Shown piece after piece: positions 8,883 to 16,867 of a stretch of 45,071 nucleotides of DNA (positions are counted from its first letter, which is position 1; the number at the start of each line of letters is the position of its first letter). The stretch lies in NCBI GenBank assembly GCA_017887445.1, contig JAGHIA010000178.1, positions 1-45,071 of the forward strand. The letters run 5' to 3'. A model generated the notes under the pieces. The model searched no databases, was not told the origin of the DNA, and worked only from the letters and a program-made list of their open reading frames with translations. The DNA is from Fusicatenibacter sp. Its GTDB lineage: Bacteria > Bacillota > Clostridia > Lachnospirales > Lachnospiraceae. The translations under genes and the position numbers were made by a program.

Positions 8883-10120
8883 GTTCTATCTTCCTCCTCC
8901 CGATACAGCTGCTCCAGACTCGCCAGACAGGCCACAAAATTCTCCCGCTCCATAGAATTTTTCATGCCGAACAGCATTTTGTTGACAACCTTGCCCACCG
9001 CTGTATCGATCTGCTCTTTCAGATGGCTTTGGGCAGTTTCTTCCACGGGAAGCTTCCGCAGGATTTTCTGAATTCGCAGATTCAGATCCTCTACTGCCCC
9101 GGCTTCCACCTGTTTGATTCGCGGCACAAGGTCCCGGCCTTCGTACCAGAGAAAGAAATCTCCCATTTCCTCCTCCAGGATTCTGTGTGCCTGCCGCAGC
9201 GCCGCCTCGTTGCCCTCGTCCCCCCGCAGACGAAAAGCGTCAATATCATAAAGTGAAATCTGCTCTCTCTCACCCACCGCAGGCTCTATATCCCTTGGCA
9301 CTGCAAGGTCGATGAGGATCATGGGATGGGAAAGCTCCAGTCCCTCCAGCAGTTCCTGCCGGATCGTATAATTGGGACTTGATGTGGCGCTCACCACCAG
9401 GTCGCAGGAAGGGAACAGCTCCATCCTGTCGCCGTAATTGATCCTTTCACATCCTTCCGGGATGTTGACCACACCGCTCCGGTACTGGCGCACCGTGACC
9501 GTCACATCGGCCCCGGCCCGTTTCAGCGTCAGAGCCGCCAGCCGTCCCATCTCTCCGTTTCCGATTACCATACAGGTTTTCCCTTTCAGGCTGTACCCTG
9601 TATCCGCAAGCATGGCAATGGCCCGGTCCATGGCGGTGCTGTTCGCATGGGTGAAGACCACCTCGGTCTTGACCCTTTTTGCCGCCGTCACTGCGCCACG
9701 GAACAATACCTCCAGCACATTGTCCGCGCAGTAATTTTCTCTGGAGAGTGAAAGCGCCTCCCGCACCTGTGTCAGAATCTGATCCTCCGCCAGGATCATG
9801 GATTTCAGGCCGCAGGCCAGGGAAAACAGATGCTCCACCGCGTCCTTCCCCTCCCGCCGCACAAAGTAACGGTCGTACGCAAACGGCGCCAGCCCTTTAT
9901 AATGACAGAGCCAGACCAGAAGGTCCTGCTCACAGCTGTCTGTGACGCTGGCCCACAGTTCCATACGGTTGCAGGTGGACAGCAGAACGCACCCCTTCAC
10001 TCCATCCAGTTCTCTGAATTGCTCCATCGCCTCCGCAGCGCTCTTTTTCGTAAACGAAAACACCGCCCGGACATCCAGTCCCGCCAGGCTGTGGTCAATT
10101 CCTATCATCCGGATACTCAT
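8879..10120 (-). CDS. hemA: Glutamyl-tRNA reductase
   Basis: 413 residues, the usual length. Reduces glutamyl-tRNA(Glu) to glutamate-1-semialdehyde with NADPH, the committed step of the C5 route. The catalytic Cys is in the motif LLSTCNRMELW (~residue 50); a Rossmann segment follows (KGKTCMVIGNGEMG) and the C-terminus is the usual dimerisation region. First gene of the hemA / hemC-cobA-hemD / hemL / cbiD operon; its stop overlaps the next start (ATGA). The ribosome binding site AAAGGAG lies upstream. No cobalamin riboswitch or other leader structure is visible in the short upstream region. Confidence 0.95.
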   Translation of the reverse strand: MSIRMIGIDHSLAGLDVRAVFSFTKKSAAEAMEQFRELDGVKGCVLLSTCNRMELWASVTDSCEQDLLVWLCHYKGLAPFAYDRYFVRREGKDAVEHLFSLACGLKSMILAEDQILTQVREALSLSRENYCADNVLEVLFRGAVTAAKRVKTEVVFTHANSTAMDRAIAMLADTGYSLKGKTCMVIGNGEMGRLAALTLKRAGADVTVTVRQYRSGVVNIPEGCERINYGDRMELFPSCDLVVSATSSPNYTIRQELLEGLELSHPMILIDLAVPRDIEPAVGEREQISLYDIDAFRLRGDEGNEAALRQAHRILEEEMGDFFLWYEGRDLVPRIKQVEAGAVEDLNLRIQKILRKLPVEETAQSHLKEQIDTAVGKVVNKMLFGMKNSMERENFVACLASLEQLYREEEDRT

Positions 10121-10155
10121 TTGTTTTTCATGCTCCTTTTTCCATATTCCATCCT

Positions 10156-10184
10156 ATGATACCACAAATCACAGGGAAGCTGAA
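10156..10184 (-). promoter_or_regulatory. Probable hemA promoter
   Basis: On the minus strand, a -10-like TATCAT (10156-10161) lies 17 nt from a weak -35-like TTCAGC (10179-10184), about 36 bases before the hemA start. The -35 match is poor, so this is moderate evidence only. Confidence 0.45.
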
Positions 10185-10212
10185 TACTTTTTTCATTGTT
10201 ATAGCGCTTTCC

Positions 10213-10372
10213 CGTAACCGTTCAGCCAGGTCTGTGCATTTACTGCACAGACCGTAGGAAAACGTAGTGCCTGCGGGCATCCGGCCCATCGCGAAGCGAT
10301 TTTCAATGGACGGATGCCGTAACCGTTCAGCCGGCTGAATAGTTACAACTGTTCAGCTGGCCGAACGGTTAC
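10213..10372. repeat. Family I palindromic repeat, copy A (longest mosaic form)
   Basis: Starts CGTAACCGTTCAGCC, then a 10-bp hairpin GGTCTGTGCA/TGCACAGACC, a module ending in AAAACGTAG, a module with GCATCCGGCCCATCGCGAAG and CAATGGACGGATGC, then two palindromes of the end sequence (10319-10346, where GTAAC..TTCAGCC is mirrored by GGCTGAA..GTTAC, and 10347-10372). The last palindrome runs into the 3' end of the neighbouring phosphoesterase gene. The same modules recur at the other family I sites listed. Confidence 0.8.
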
Positions 10373-11750
10373 CTTCCTCATATCTTTTCCGAAAGCACGG
10401 AGAATCCACGGAAAGTCCGGGCAGCGTCCGCAGTAGCAGATCGCGGATAAATCCGGCCTCGAAGACCACTTCCCGCTCAGTGGCAAGGCTTGGATATCCG
10501 CTGCCCCGCTGCAGATAGTCGGTCATCACCACCCGATAGTCCCGCTCCATCACCAGCGGCTGGCCATCCACAAAAATTTCCGGCTGCCCGTCCCTGACGA
10601 CAATCTTTACATTTTCAGACACATGAAGCCGTCCGACTAACATTCCACGAAAGCCAGGCCCGCGCCCCGGGGCCAGGCAATGCTCCGGCATAAGGGTCTG
10701 GCAGACGGCTTCATACAGCTGCTGGCCCCGGATTACCCCGTGGGTCGGATTCAGATGGGAAGGACTGGCCTGCAGCAATTTCATTTTTGAGATGGTTCCC
10801 GTCAGGCCGAAGGACACGATTCCACTGTTGATACAGGCAAAATCACAGGAATATGTCCGGTACAGCTGGTCCGCGATAAAATTTGTCAGGGGATTTTCCA
10901 TCACAGGATCAAACCACAAGGTTTCAACCAGCGTAAACAGCGGACGCCTGAGATTTTTTTCCGCCTCCGCTTTCTGTTCCTGATACAGCTGCAAAAATCC
11001 AGGGTCCGGCTCAAAGGCTGCGCTCTCGATCAGTTCCCCGGAAAAATCTGTGACTTTATGGTCTTCGATCTCCAGCGTCAGCTTCCCAAGATACGTTCCG
11101 TAACCTCCCGCCTGATGGATCACCGCGCCGCCTACCCGCTCCGGCGTTTCCATAACCGTGTGGCTGTGGCCGCCGATGATCACCTGAAGCTGCGGAAACA
11201 GCCTGGCAAGCCTCCGGTCCTCCTCGATTCCCAGATGACTGAGCAGGACGCACACATCATACTGTCCTGCCCGGCTTTCCAGCTCCCTCCGAAGCGCAGT
11301 CCCGGCCTCCTCCGCCTCCAGGCCGGAAAGATGATAAAAATCATTGTAGCTGTCCCCGCCCGGCGACATACCGATGATCAGGATCCGCTCCGGACCCCTG
11401 GAAAGAAGAATGCTCTTCTTCAGCATCGGGACCGGACTGCCGTCAAGCTGCGCAATATTGGCGGACAGCACCGGAACTTTTCCGGTCTTCGCAATACTTG
11501 CAAGAGCGTCCGGCTCGGTAAACCCTTCGTTATTGCCCGCAGCCACCGCGTCATATTCCAGATACTCCAGCAGGTATTTGCCGATCCTTCCGTTGGTCCC
11601 GCTCATCTCCGGCCGCAAAAAGTCATGAAGGTCCCCGGCGTCCAGAAGCAGGTCCTGTGGTTTCCGCTGCCTGCGCAGACAGGCGGCGATCCTGGAAAAT
11701 TCTTCAAAGTGACTGTGAATATCATTAGTGTGATAGATTGTAAGTTTCAT
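10353..11750 (-). CDS. 5'-nucleotidase/metallophosphoesterase family protein (YunD-like)
   Basis: 465 residues from MKLTIYHTNDIHSHFEE. The N-terminal calcineurin-like metallophosphoesterase domain has the metal ligand motifs TNDIHSH, DAGD, AAGNNE (GNNE replaces the usual GNHE) and the GGHSHT motif; the C-terminal 5'-nucleotidase domain (~260-420) has PLTNFIADQ and NSGI. There is no signal peptide, unlike secreted UshA-type enzymes, so it is probably cytoplasmic, as in Bacillus YunD. Likely hydrolyses a nucleotide or other phosphomonoester; substrate unknown. Start chosen by the AAGGA site 6 nt upstream; a longer start adds only an atypical extension. The last residues (GNRSAS) and the stop are encoded by family I repeat copy A. 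Confidence 0.85.
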   Translation of the reverse strand: MKLTIYHTNDIHSHFEEFSRIAACLRRQRKPQDLLLDAGDLHDFLRPEMSGTNGRIGKYLLEYLEYDAVAAGNNEGFTEPDALASIAKTGKVPVLSANIAQLDGSPVPMLKKSILLSRGPERILIIGMSPGGDSYNDFYHLSGLEAEEAGTALRRELESRAGQYDVCVLLSHLGIEEDRRLARLFPQLQVIIGGHSHTVMETPERVGGAVIHQAGGYGTYLGKLTLEIEDHKVTDFSGELIESAAFEPDPGFLQLYQEQKAEAEKNLRRPLFTLVETLWFDPVMENPLTNFIADQLYRTYSCDFACINSGIVSFGLTGTISKMKLLQASPSHLNPTHGVIRGQQLYEAVCQTLMPEHCLAPGRGPGFRGMLVGRLHVSENVKIVVRDGQPEIFVDGQPLVMERDYRVVMTDYLQRGSGYPSLATEREVVFEAGFIRDLLLRTLPGLSVDSPCFRKRYEEGNRSAS

Positions 11751-11828
11751 TGGTTTCCTTGCCTCCCAATCAGACTTGAACCATTGTACCATATCTTCGG
11801 CTGTTCTGCCAGCCGTTGAGATACAGAA

Positions 11829-11869
11829 AAACAGCCGCTCACATCATATCTTCCGTGAGCCGGCTGTTT
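11829..11869 (-). terminator. Terminator of the sugar O-acetyltransferase gene
   Basis: Inverted repeat AAACAGCCG-CTCAC / GTGAGCCGGCTGTTT with one bulged base, 12-nt loop, 40 bases after the acetyltransferase stop. On the minus strand the stem is followed by TTTTTCTG. Confidence 0.8.
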
Positions 11870-11909
11870 CTGATTGTTCTATCACTGCGCCGTCTTTTCT
11901 TCTGACTGC

Positions 11910-12521
11910 TTATTCCCGGTAATCCACGTCAAATTCCCGGTCTTTGTAATAATACTTCTTATCCTCCTCCGTCAGATAACGCAGCACCTTACAGGGATTT
12001 CCCGCGGCGACCGCGTTGTCGGGAATGTCCTTCGTCACCACGCTTCCGGAACCGATGACAACATTGTTTCCCACATGTACGCCGGGATTGATCACCGTAT
12101 TTCCGCCAATCCATACATTGTCCCCGATGGTGATGCCAATTCCGTACTCATAACCGGAGTTCCGCGCTTCCGGGTGCAGCGGATGACCCGCCGTATAAAT
12201 GGACACATTCGGAGCGATCATCACATTTTTTCCGATTACCACCTTCGCCACATCCAGAATCGTCAGGTTATAATTGGCAAAGAAATTCTCGCCCACCTCA
12301 ATATTGCTGCCATAATCACAGTGAAACGGCTGTTCCACTCCCAGGTTCTCTCCATGGACGCCGATGATCTCACGGATCAGCCGGCCCTGAGTCTCTGTAT
12401 CATCCGGATGTGTGTTGTTAAACTGAAAAACTTTTCTCTTGGTTTCCTGGCGTTCCTCCGATAAGCCGTCCAGCCATGCGCGGTATGGCAGCTCCGCCAG
12501 CATTCTCTCTTTCTGATCCAT
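11910..12521 (-). CDS. Sugar O-acetyltransferase (maltose/galactoside acetyltransferase family)
   Basis: 203 residues from MDQKERMLAELPY. An N-terminal Mac domain is followed by a left-handed beta-helix with hexapeptide repeats: IEVGENFFANYNLTILD, VVIGKNVMIAPNVSIYTAGHP (the catalytic His), ITIGDNVWIGGNTVINPGVHVGNNVVIGSGSVV and the ending IPDNAVAAGNPCKVLR. Transfers acetyl from acetyl-CoA to a sugar hydroxyl; maltose, galactoside or NodL-type substrates cannot be told apart here. Start chosen by AAGGAG 8 nt upstream. Monocistronic, with its own terminator downstream. Confidence 0.9.
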   Translation of the reverse strand: MDQKERMLAELPYRAWLDGLSEERQETKRKVFQFNNTHPDDTETQGRLIREIIGVHGENLGVEQPFHCDYGSNIEVGENFFANYNLTILDVAKVVIGKNVMIAPNVSIYTAGHPLHPEARNSGYEYGIGITIGDNVWIGGNTVINPGVHVGNNVVIGSGSVVTKDIPDNAVAAGNPCKVLRYLTEEDKKYYYKDREFDVDYRE

Positions 12522-12688
12522 TGCTTTTTCTCCTTTTCTTCCCATCCCGCTTGGGGAACGGTTTTTCTCTCCTGAAACTATAGCGCACTTTTCATGATCC
12601 TGCTTTTCTTTTCCTGCTCGTTTTTTTCATTTTCCTGCTTTTCTTGGAAAACGAAAGATTCGGGATCCTATTCCCAATAGGCGTATGC

Positions 12689-12719
12689 CGTAACTTATTC
12701 ATCAGGCTGAATAGTTACG
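12689..12719. repeat. Family I palindromic repeat, copy G (short form)
   Basis: CGTAACTTATTC...GGCTGAATAGTTACG, a short palindrome of the family I end sequence, preceded by TATGC as in the longer copies. It contains the last codons and stop of the serine hydrolase gene (RNYSA then TGA). The rest of the 12522-12701 gap is A/T-rich and holds no supported gene. Confidence 0.75.
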
Positions 12720-13604
12720 AAAGAACAGTTCCTCCTGTCTGTCCGACCTCTCCTGCTCCGGCAGATGGGAAAGCCAGGTCACAACCACACGTTCTTTCGG
12801 AAACACATAACAGCGCTGCCCCCACTTGCCCCGGATGGTAAATCCTCCGTCGGCACGTACCCAGAAAAAGTAGCCGTAACCGCCCTCCCGGTTCATCACC
12901 TGACGGCTGACCGCCTCCTTGCACCATGTTTCTGATAAGACCCTCTGTCCCTTCCACACGCCCTGGTTCAGATACAGCCGGCCCAAAGTTCCGACCTCAT
13001 GGACCGTCAGCTCCATCCCCGTGGCGCCGTAAAAGTGTCCGCCTGGACAAAACTGCATCGCCGGCCGCGGGATATCCAACACGGAAAACAGCTTTCGCTG
13101 CAGGTACCTGTCCGTAGGTTCCCCCACCGCGCGCTCCACCGCCACGCCCGCCAGGTATGCCGGCAGATTAGAATAGGAAAAATGGCGCTCCTCACCGATC
13201 GGTCTGGAAAAACAGTCCAGCAGCCAGTCATCCCCCGATGGCCGGAAGGGAAGTCCGGGAACACTCATCGTCAGCAGCTGGCGGACCGTCACCGCTCTCC
13301 ACCGGCTGCTGCCTGCCGGGTCTGCCTTGGACAGTTCTGCAGCAAAAAATGTTTCCAGCGGTTCGTCCAGCGCTATTTTTCCTTCATCCACCGCCAGTCC
13401 GACCGCTGTGGAGGTAAAACTTTTTGTCGCCGAGTACACAGGATACCTCCTGCCAGAGCGTGTTTGAAAATTGCTTTCTGCAAGATATGCGTCACAGTTT
13501 GTGTCCTGCTCCCACCGTTCAATCACTTCATCCTCTTTGCATACCTCTATGGCAAATGGCTGCAATCCTTCCTGTTTTGCAGCGTCAAGAAATTTTTCCA
13601 GCAT
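12702..13604 (-). CDS. Serine hydrolase, beta-lactamase/class C family, with in-frame repeat insertion
   Basis: 300 residues from MLEKFLDAAKQEG; start set by GGAGG 7-8 nt upstream. The active-site SxxK is in VYSATKSF (Ser58, Lys61) and the second motif is FSYSN (YxN). These proteins are usually cell-wall peptidases or esterases rather than resistance enzymes; no signal peptide is seen, so it may be cytoplasmic. Odd features: residues 41-50 (LAESNFQTRS), just before the SxxK strand, are encoded by a 30-nt sequence identical to half of an intergenic palindrome at 13829-13858; and the last residues plus stop come from family I repeat copy G. Both ends of the story suggest repeat insertion into a tolerant gene. 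Confidence 0.82.
   Translation of the reverse strand: MLEKFLDAAKQEGLQPFAIEVCKEDEVIERWEQDTNCDAYLAESNFQTRSGRRYPVYSATKSFTSTAVGLAVDEGKIALDEPLETFFAAELSKADPAGSSRWRAVTVRQLLTMSVPGLPFRPSGDDWLLDCFSRPIGEERHFSYSNLPAYLAGVAVERAVGEPTDRYLQRKLFSVLDIPRPAMQFCPGGHFYGATGMELTVHEVGTLGRLYLNQGVWKGQRVLSETWCKEAVSRQVMNREGGYGYFFWVRADGGFTIRGKWGQRCYVFPKERVVVTWLSHLPEQERSDRQEELFFRNYSA
13456..13485. repeat. Family II repeat half-copy inside the serine hydrolase gene
   Basis: Thirty bases (GAGCGTGTTTGAAAATTG, then CTTTCTGCAAGA) identical to 13829-13858. It is in frame and adds the peptide LAESNFQTRS on the coding strand. Confidence 0.8.
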
Positions 13605-13638
13605 TCTTTCTCCTCCATAAATAATCACAAATTCACCA

Positions 13639-13720
13639 TTACTATTTGGCCAGGTCTGCGCATTTACTGCGCGGACCGTATGAAAACGTAGGTAACAGTT
13701 CAGCTTGCTGAATCGTTACG
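13639..13720. repeat. Family I repeat, copy B, flanked by 9-bp direct repeats
   Basis: Contains GGCCAGGTCTGCGCA, TTTAC, TGCGCGGACC, the GTATGAAAACGTAG module and the palindrome GTAACAGTTCAGC/GCTGAATCGTTAC. It is flanked by AATTCACCA on both sides (13630-13638 and 13721-13729), which looks like a target-site duplication. It sits in the 344-bp gap between the divergent serine hydrolase and NYN genes. Confidence 0.78.
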
Positions 13721-13828
13721 AATTCACCAAAAAATCACCCGGGAAAACATCGCTTTGTCCATTGACCCCGCAGCGGATTTATACTAAACTAGAAAATAGC
13801 TGCAGCGTTCCGGAAACGTCTGTGTCTG

Positions 13829-13887
13829 GAGCGTGTTTGAAAATTGCTTTCTGCAAGAATTGCAGGAAGGAATGTTCAAACACACTC
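13829..13887. repeat. Family II palindromic repeat, complete copy
   Basis: Hairpin with arms GAGCGTGTTTGAA (13829-13841) and TTCAAACACACTC (13875-13887), one mismatch. It lies just upstream of the NYN-LOTUS gene. A related hairpin is at 18043-18090. Confidence 0.78.
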
Positions 13888-13948
13888 TCGATTGCTATCG
13901 TGTCAAAATCATATCTCAGATCAGATCATAAGGAAGGAAAACATCGCT

Positions 13949-14911
13949 ATGGAACAAAAAGACCGGAGATTTGCCGTGCTCATCGATGCCGACAACGTAT
14001 CTCCAAAATACATCAAATACATTCTCGATGAAGTCTCCGATCAGGGAGTCGCCACCTACAAACGCATTTACGGAGACTGGACAGACATTTCAAAACGCAG
14101 CTGGAAGGAACAGCTTCTGCAATATTCCATCAATCCCATTCAGCAGTACAGCAATACCAACGGAAAAAATTCCACGGATTCCGCCATGATCATCGACGCC
14201 ATGGATATCCTTTATTCTAATCATGTGGAGGGATTCTGTCTGGTGTCCTCCGATTCCGATTTCACAAAGCTGGCTCAGCGGCTCCGGGAATCCGGTATGT
14301 ATGTGCTTGGCATGGGAGAACAGAAAACTCCCTCCTCCTTCCGTGTCGCCTGCGATTCCTTTAAAATTCTGGAGGTGATCTCTCAGAACGAGGACGACGT
14401 GACGCCGTCGGTAAACACAATTTCCGATTCCTCCGTGCGCTACGGCGCCTCAACCGAAGAGCCTCCCGCGATCACCAGCAAGGCGGAAATTGAGAGAACC
14501 GTCTCCCGGATCCTCACCGACAACAACGACCACGGGAAAAACACCACCTTAAGCGAGGTGGGCAATATCCTCCAGAAGAAATTTTCCGAGTTTGACGTGC
14601 GCAATTACGGCTACTCCAAGCTGTCCACGTTTCTGGAAAGCATGGACGATATCGAGCTTCTCAAAGCCGGACATAATTATCTGGTCAAAGAAAAGCACAG
14701 CACCGTCTCCCGCCCGGAGATTGAAAAGTTTCTGACGGAATTTATCCAGAACAACAATGGCCGCGTAGATAACCTGAGCATTGTCCATGAGGCGCTGCGC
14801 AGTCATTTCGGCGGCTTCGATGTCAAGCAGTACGGTTACAGCCGTATTTCCAGCTTTATTAACAGTTTTAAGAAATTCCGCATTTCAAACAACACGGTTC
14901 AAATGAAATAG
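13949..14911 (+). CDS. NYN (PIN-like) RNase with two OST-HTH/LOTUS domains
   Basis: 320 residues. The N-terminal ~140 residues are a NYN/LabA-type PIN-like nuclease domain with the acidic metal-binding residues in VLIDADNVS, YGDWTD, NSTDSAMIIDAMD and VSSDSDFTKLAQRLRE. Two similar OST-HTH/LOTUS domains follow, each beginning with EIE+f and ending with an (F)DV+xYGYS+lSsF motif: about 175-245 and 250-318. LOTUS domains bind RNA; the combination predicts an RNA-targeting endonuclease, substrate unknown. Start ATG at 13949 follows AAGGAAGGA. It is one of only three plus-strand genes and stands alone between repeats, so it was probably acquired or moves independently of its neighbours. Confidence 0.88.
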   Translation: MEQKDRRFAVLIDADNVSPKYIKYILDEVSDQGVATYKRIYGDWTDISKRSWKEQLLQYSINPIQQYSNTNGKNSTDSAMIIDAMDILYSNHVEGFCLVSSDSDFTKLAQRLRESGMYVLGMGEQKTPSSFRVACDSFKILEVISQNEDDVTPSVNTISDSSVRYGASTEEPPAITSKAEIERTVSRILTDNNDHGKNTTLSEVGNILQKKFSEFDVRNYGYSKLSTFLESMDDIELLKAGHNYLVKEKHSTVSRPEIEKFLTEFIQNNNGRVDNLSIVHEALRSHFGGFDVKQYGYSRISSFINSFKKFRISNNTVQMK

Positions 14912-14936
14912 ACGCTCCCCAAAAAGAACACGTTCA

Positions 14937-14970
14937 GCGGCAGGTATGGGCCTAAGGCCATAACTGCCGC
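14937..14970. terminator. Hairpin between convergent NYN gene and aminotransferase gene
   Basis: Inverted repeat GCGGCAGGTATGGGCC / GGCCATAACTGCCGC around a TAA loop, nearly perfect. It follows the NYN gene and the convergent aminotransferase gene. On the minus strand it is followed by TTCTTTTTGG some bases on, so termination is plausible for that direction. Confidence 0.5.
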
Positions 14971-15037
14971 CGGAATTTGCAGCCGTTCACCGCAGAATCC
15001 GCGAAAATCCCGGGTCCAGCTGCGCCAGGCCGCTGCA

Positions 15038-16546
15038 TCACTGGCGGTAGGTACTCAGAAAATCCGCGATATTCTCCGCCGCCTCTTTCAGAACCTCCAG
15101 TCTCGGCAGATAGACCACCCGGAAATGATCCGGCTGCTGCCAGTTGAATCCTCCGCCGTGGATCATCAGAATTTTCTTTTCCTTCAGCAGGTCCAGCACA
15201 AATTTTTCATCGTCCAGAATATGGAACTTTTTCACGTCCAGCTTCGGAAAAATATAAAACGCCGCCTTAGGCTTCACCGCTGTAATGCCTGGAATATCTG
15301 TCAGCGCCTGATAAATATAGTTTCGCTGTTCGTAGATTCTTCCGCCCGGCTCCAGATAGCGTTCCACGCTCTGATAACCGCCCAGCGCCGTCTGCACCAC
15401 CGACTGCGCCGGCACATTGGAGCAGAGCCGCATATTGGAGAGCATCTTGATCCCCTCAATATAATCCGCCGCGATCTTCTTGTTTCCGCTTAAGATCATC
15501 CAGCCGATCCTGAAACCGGCGACCATATGGGATTTGGACAGTCCGCTGTAGGTGACGCAGAACAGGTCCGGCGCAAGGGAAGCAATGGAAATATGTTCCT
15601 CCCCGTCCATCACCAGCCGGTCATAAATCTCATCGGAAAAGATCATCAGCTGATGCTCCCTGGCAACTTCCACGATCTGCTGAAGGACTTCCCGCGGATA
15701 CAAGGCGCCGGTGGGATTGTTTGGATTGATAATGACGATCGCTTTGGTGCGTGCGGTGATCTTCCTGCGGATATCCGCCAGATCCGGATACCAGTCCGAC
15801 TGCTCGTCGCAGATATAATGGACCGCCTTTCCGCCTGCCAGCGTAGCGCAGGCCGTCCACAGCGGATAGTCCGGCGACGGGATCAGGATCTCATCCCCAT
15901 CGTCCAAAAGCGCGGACATACAGAGATTGATCAGCTCACTGACACCGTTTCCCGTATAGATATCATCCACCGAAACATTGGGAATCTTTTTCATCTGCGC
16001 ATACTGCATGATCGCTTTCCGCGCCGCGAAAAGACCGTTGGCCGGCGAATACCCCTCGCATCTGGTCAGCTGACGGCGCATATCGAAGACCACCTCGTCC
16101 GGCGCGTGAAAATCAAACGGCGCGGGATTTCCGATGTTCAGCTTCAGAATACGGACACCCTCGTTTTCCATGCGGTCCGCCTCCTCCACCACCGGACCGC
16201 GGACATCGTAGAGCACATGGTCCAGCTTCGTGGATTTTTTGAATATCCGGATCTCTCCCTTGTCCGGCGTCTGTTCCGAAAGGGTTCTTTCTGTGGTTCC
16301 CGCAGTCAGCTCCTGGGCGTGATCCTGCTCCCTGCCAAGCAGCCATTCCGGCGTTACCTGCAGCGTCTCTGCCAGGAACCGGAGAAGCTCCTCCCGGGGA
16401 ACCGTTTTTCCGCTGACGTACTGGCTGACATGACTCTTTCCAAGTTTGATCCCCTGTTCCTGCGCCTCACGCACCAAGTCTACCTGCTTCATGTGGCGTT
16501 CTCCCATTGCCGCCTTCAGCCGCTGCGCAAATATTTCATTCACCAT
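15038..16546 (-). CDS. XRE-type HTH fused to class-I aminotransferase (AlaT-like)
   Basis: 502 residues. Residues 1-70 are an XRE/Cro helix-turn-helix (FAQRLKAAMGERHMKQVDLVRE, KLGKSHVSQYVSGKTVPRE). After a linker, residues ~105-500 are a complete fold-type I PLP aminotransferase of the AlaT/alanine-pyruvate kind: LNIGNPAPFDF, TGNGVSELI, IPSPDYPLW, INPNNPTGALY, SDEIYDRL, the PLP lysine in SGLSKSHMVAGFRIGW (~338), and FRVVYLPR near the end. All catalytic motifs are intact, so it may be an active enzyme with a DNA-binding domain, or a regulator sensing PLP or an amino acid, as MocR proteins do with GntR domains. Start ATG follows AGGAGG by 8 nt. Confidence 0.9.
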   Translation of the reverse strand: MVNEIFAQRLKAAMGERHMKQVDLVREAQEQGIKLGKSHVSQYVSGKTVPREELLRFLAETLQVTPEWLLGREQDHAQELTAGTTERTLSEQTPDKGEIRIFKKSTKLDHVLYDVRGPVVEEADRMENEGVRILKLNIGNPAPFDFHAPDEVVFDMRRQLTRCEGYSPANGLFAARKAIMQYAQMKKIPNVSVDDIYTGNGVSELINLCMSALLDDGDEILIPSPDYPLWTACATLAGGKAVHYICDEQSDWYPDLADIRRKITARTKAIVIINPNNPTGALYPREVLQQIVEVAREHQLMIFSDEIYDRLVMDGEEHISIASLAPDLFCVTYSGLSKSHMVAGFRIGWMILSGNKKIAADYIEGIKMLSNMRLCSNVPAQSVVQTALGGYQSVERYLEPGGRIYEQRNYIYQALTDIPGITAVKPKAAFYIFPKLDVKKFHILDDEKFVLDLLKEKKILMIHGGGFNWQQPDHFRVVYLPRLEVLKEAAENIADFLSTYRQ

Positions 16547-16602
16547 TTCATAATCCTCCTGCTCTTTCCTGCGGATAAATACATCAGATGTTTATGCTTT
16601 TG

Positions 16603-16627
16603 CAATGCAGAATTTGAACCTGCATTG
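16603..16627. promoter_or_regulatory. Dyad upstream of the XRE-aminotransferase gene
   Basis: Perfect 8-bp dyad CAATGCAG - 9 nt - CTGCATTG, 57 bases before the start of the HTH-aminotransferase. It lies where a promoter would be expected (minus-strand TTGCAA, 18 nt, TATTTA overlaps it), so it is a candidate autoregulatory operator. The gap 16547-17051 otherwise holds A/T-rich sequence and the nested element below. Confidence 0.35.
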
Positions 16628-16867
16628 AACATTCATTGAATTTTTTGTTTCTTTTCCACATGGATCCGTATACATTCATTTATAACTAAGCTTAGATCCT
16701 CTGCCTTTTTGCATACCGACATACTATCATATGTGATCCGCTCTCGCAACTGAAACTTGAATTTATTTTGAATTTTCTTATCTGATTTTGTGGAAATTGC
16801 ATCTCTTGATATTGAACTTTTGAACTTTTTAAAAAGTACAGACATGACTCATCGAATCATTGGAAAA

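Noticed and set aside
10121-10212. Cobalamin riboswitch before hemA
   Set aside because: The upstream region is too short and lacks the conserved B12-box.
16603-16627. tRNA T-arm-like sequence GCAGGTTCAAATTCTGC
   Set aside because: No acceptor, D or anticodon arms fit around it; the stem is better explained as an operator-like dyad.
16633-16845. 70-residue Lys-rich frame upstream of the HTH-aminotransferase
   Set aside because: No ribosome binding site, A/T-rich non-coding composition, no recognised family.
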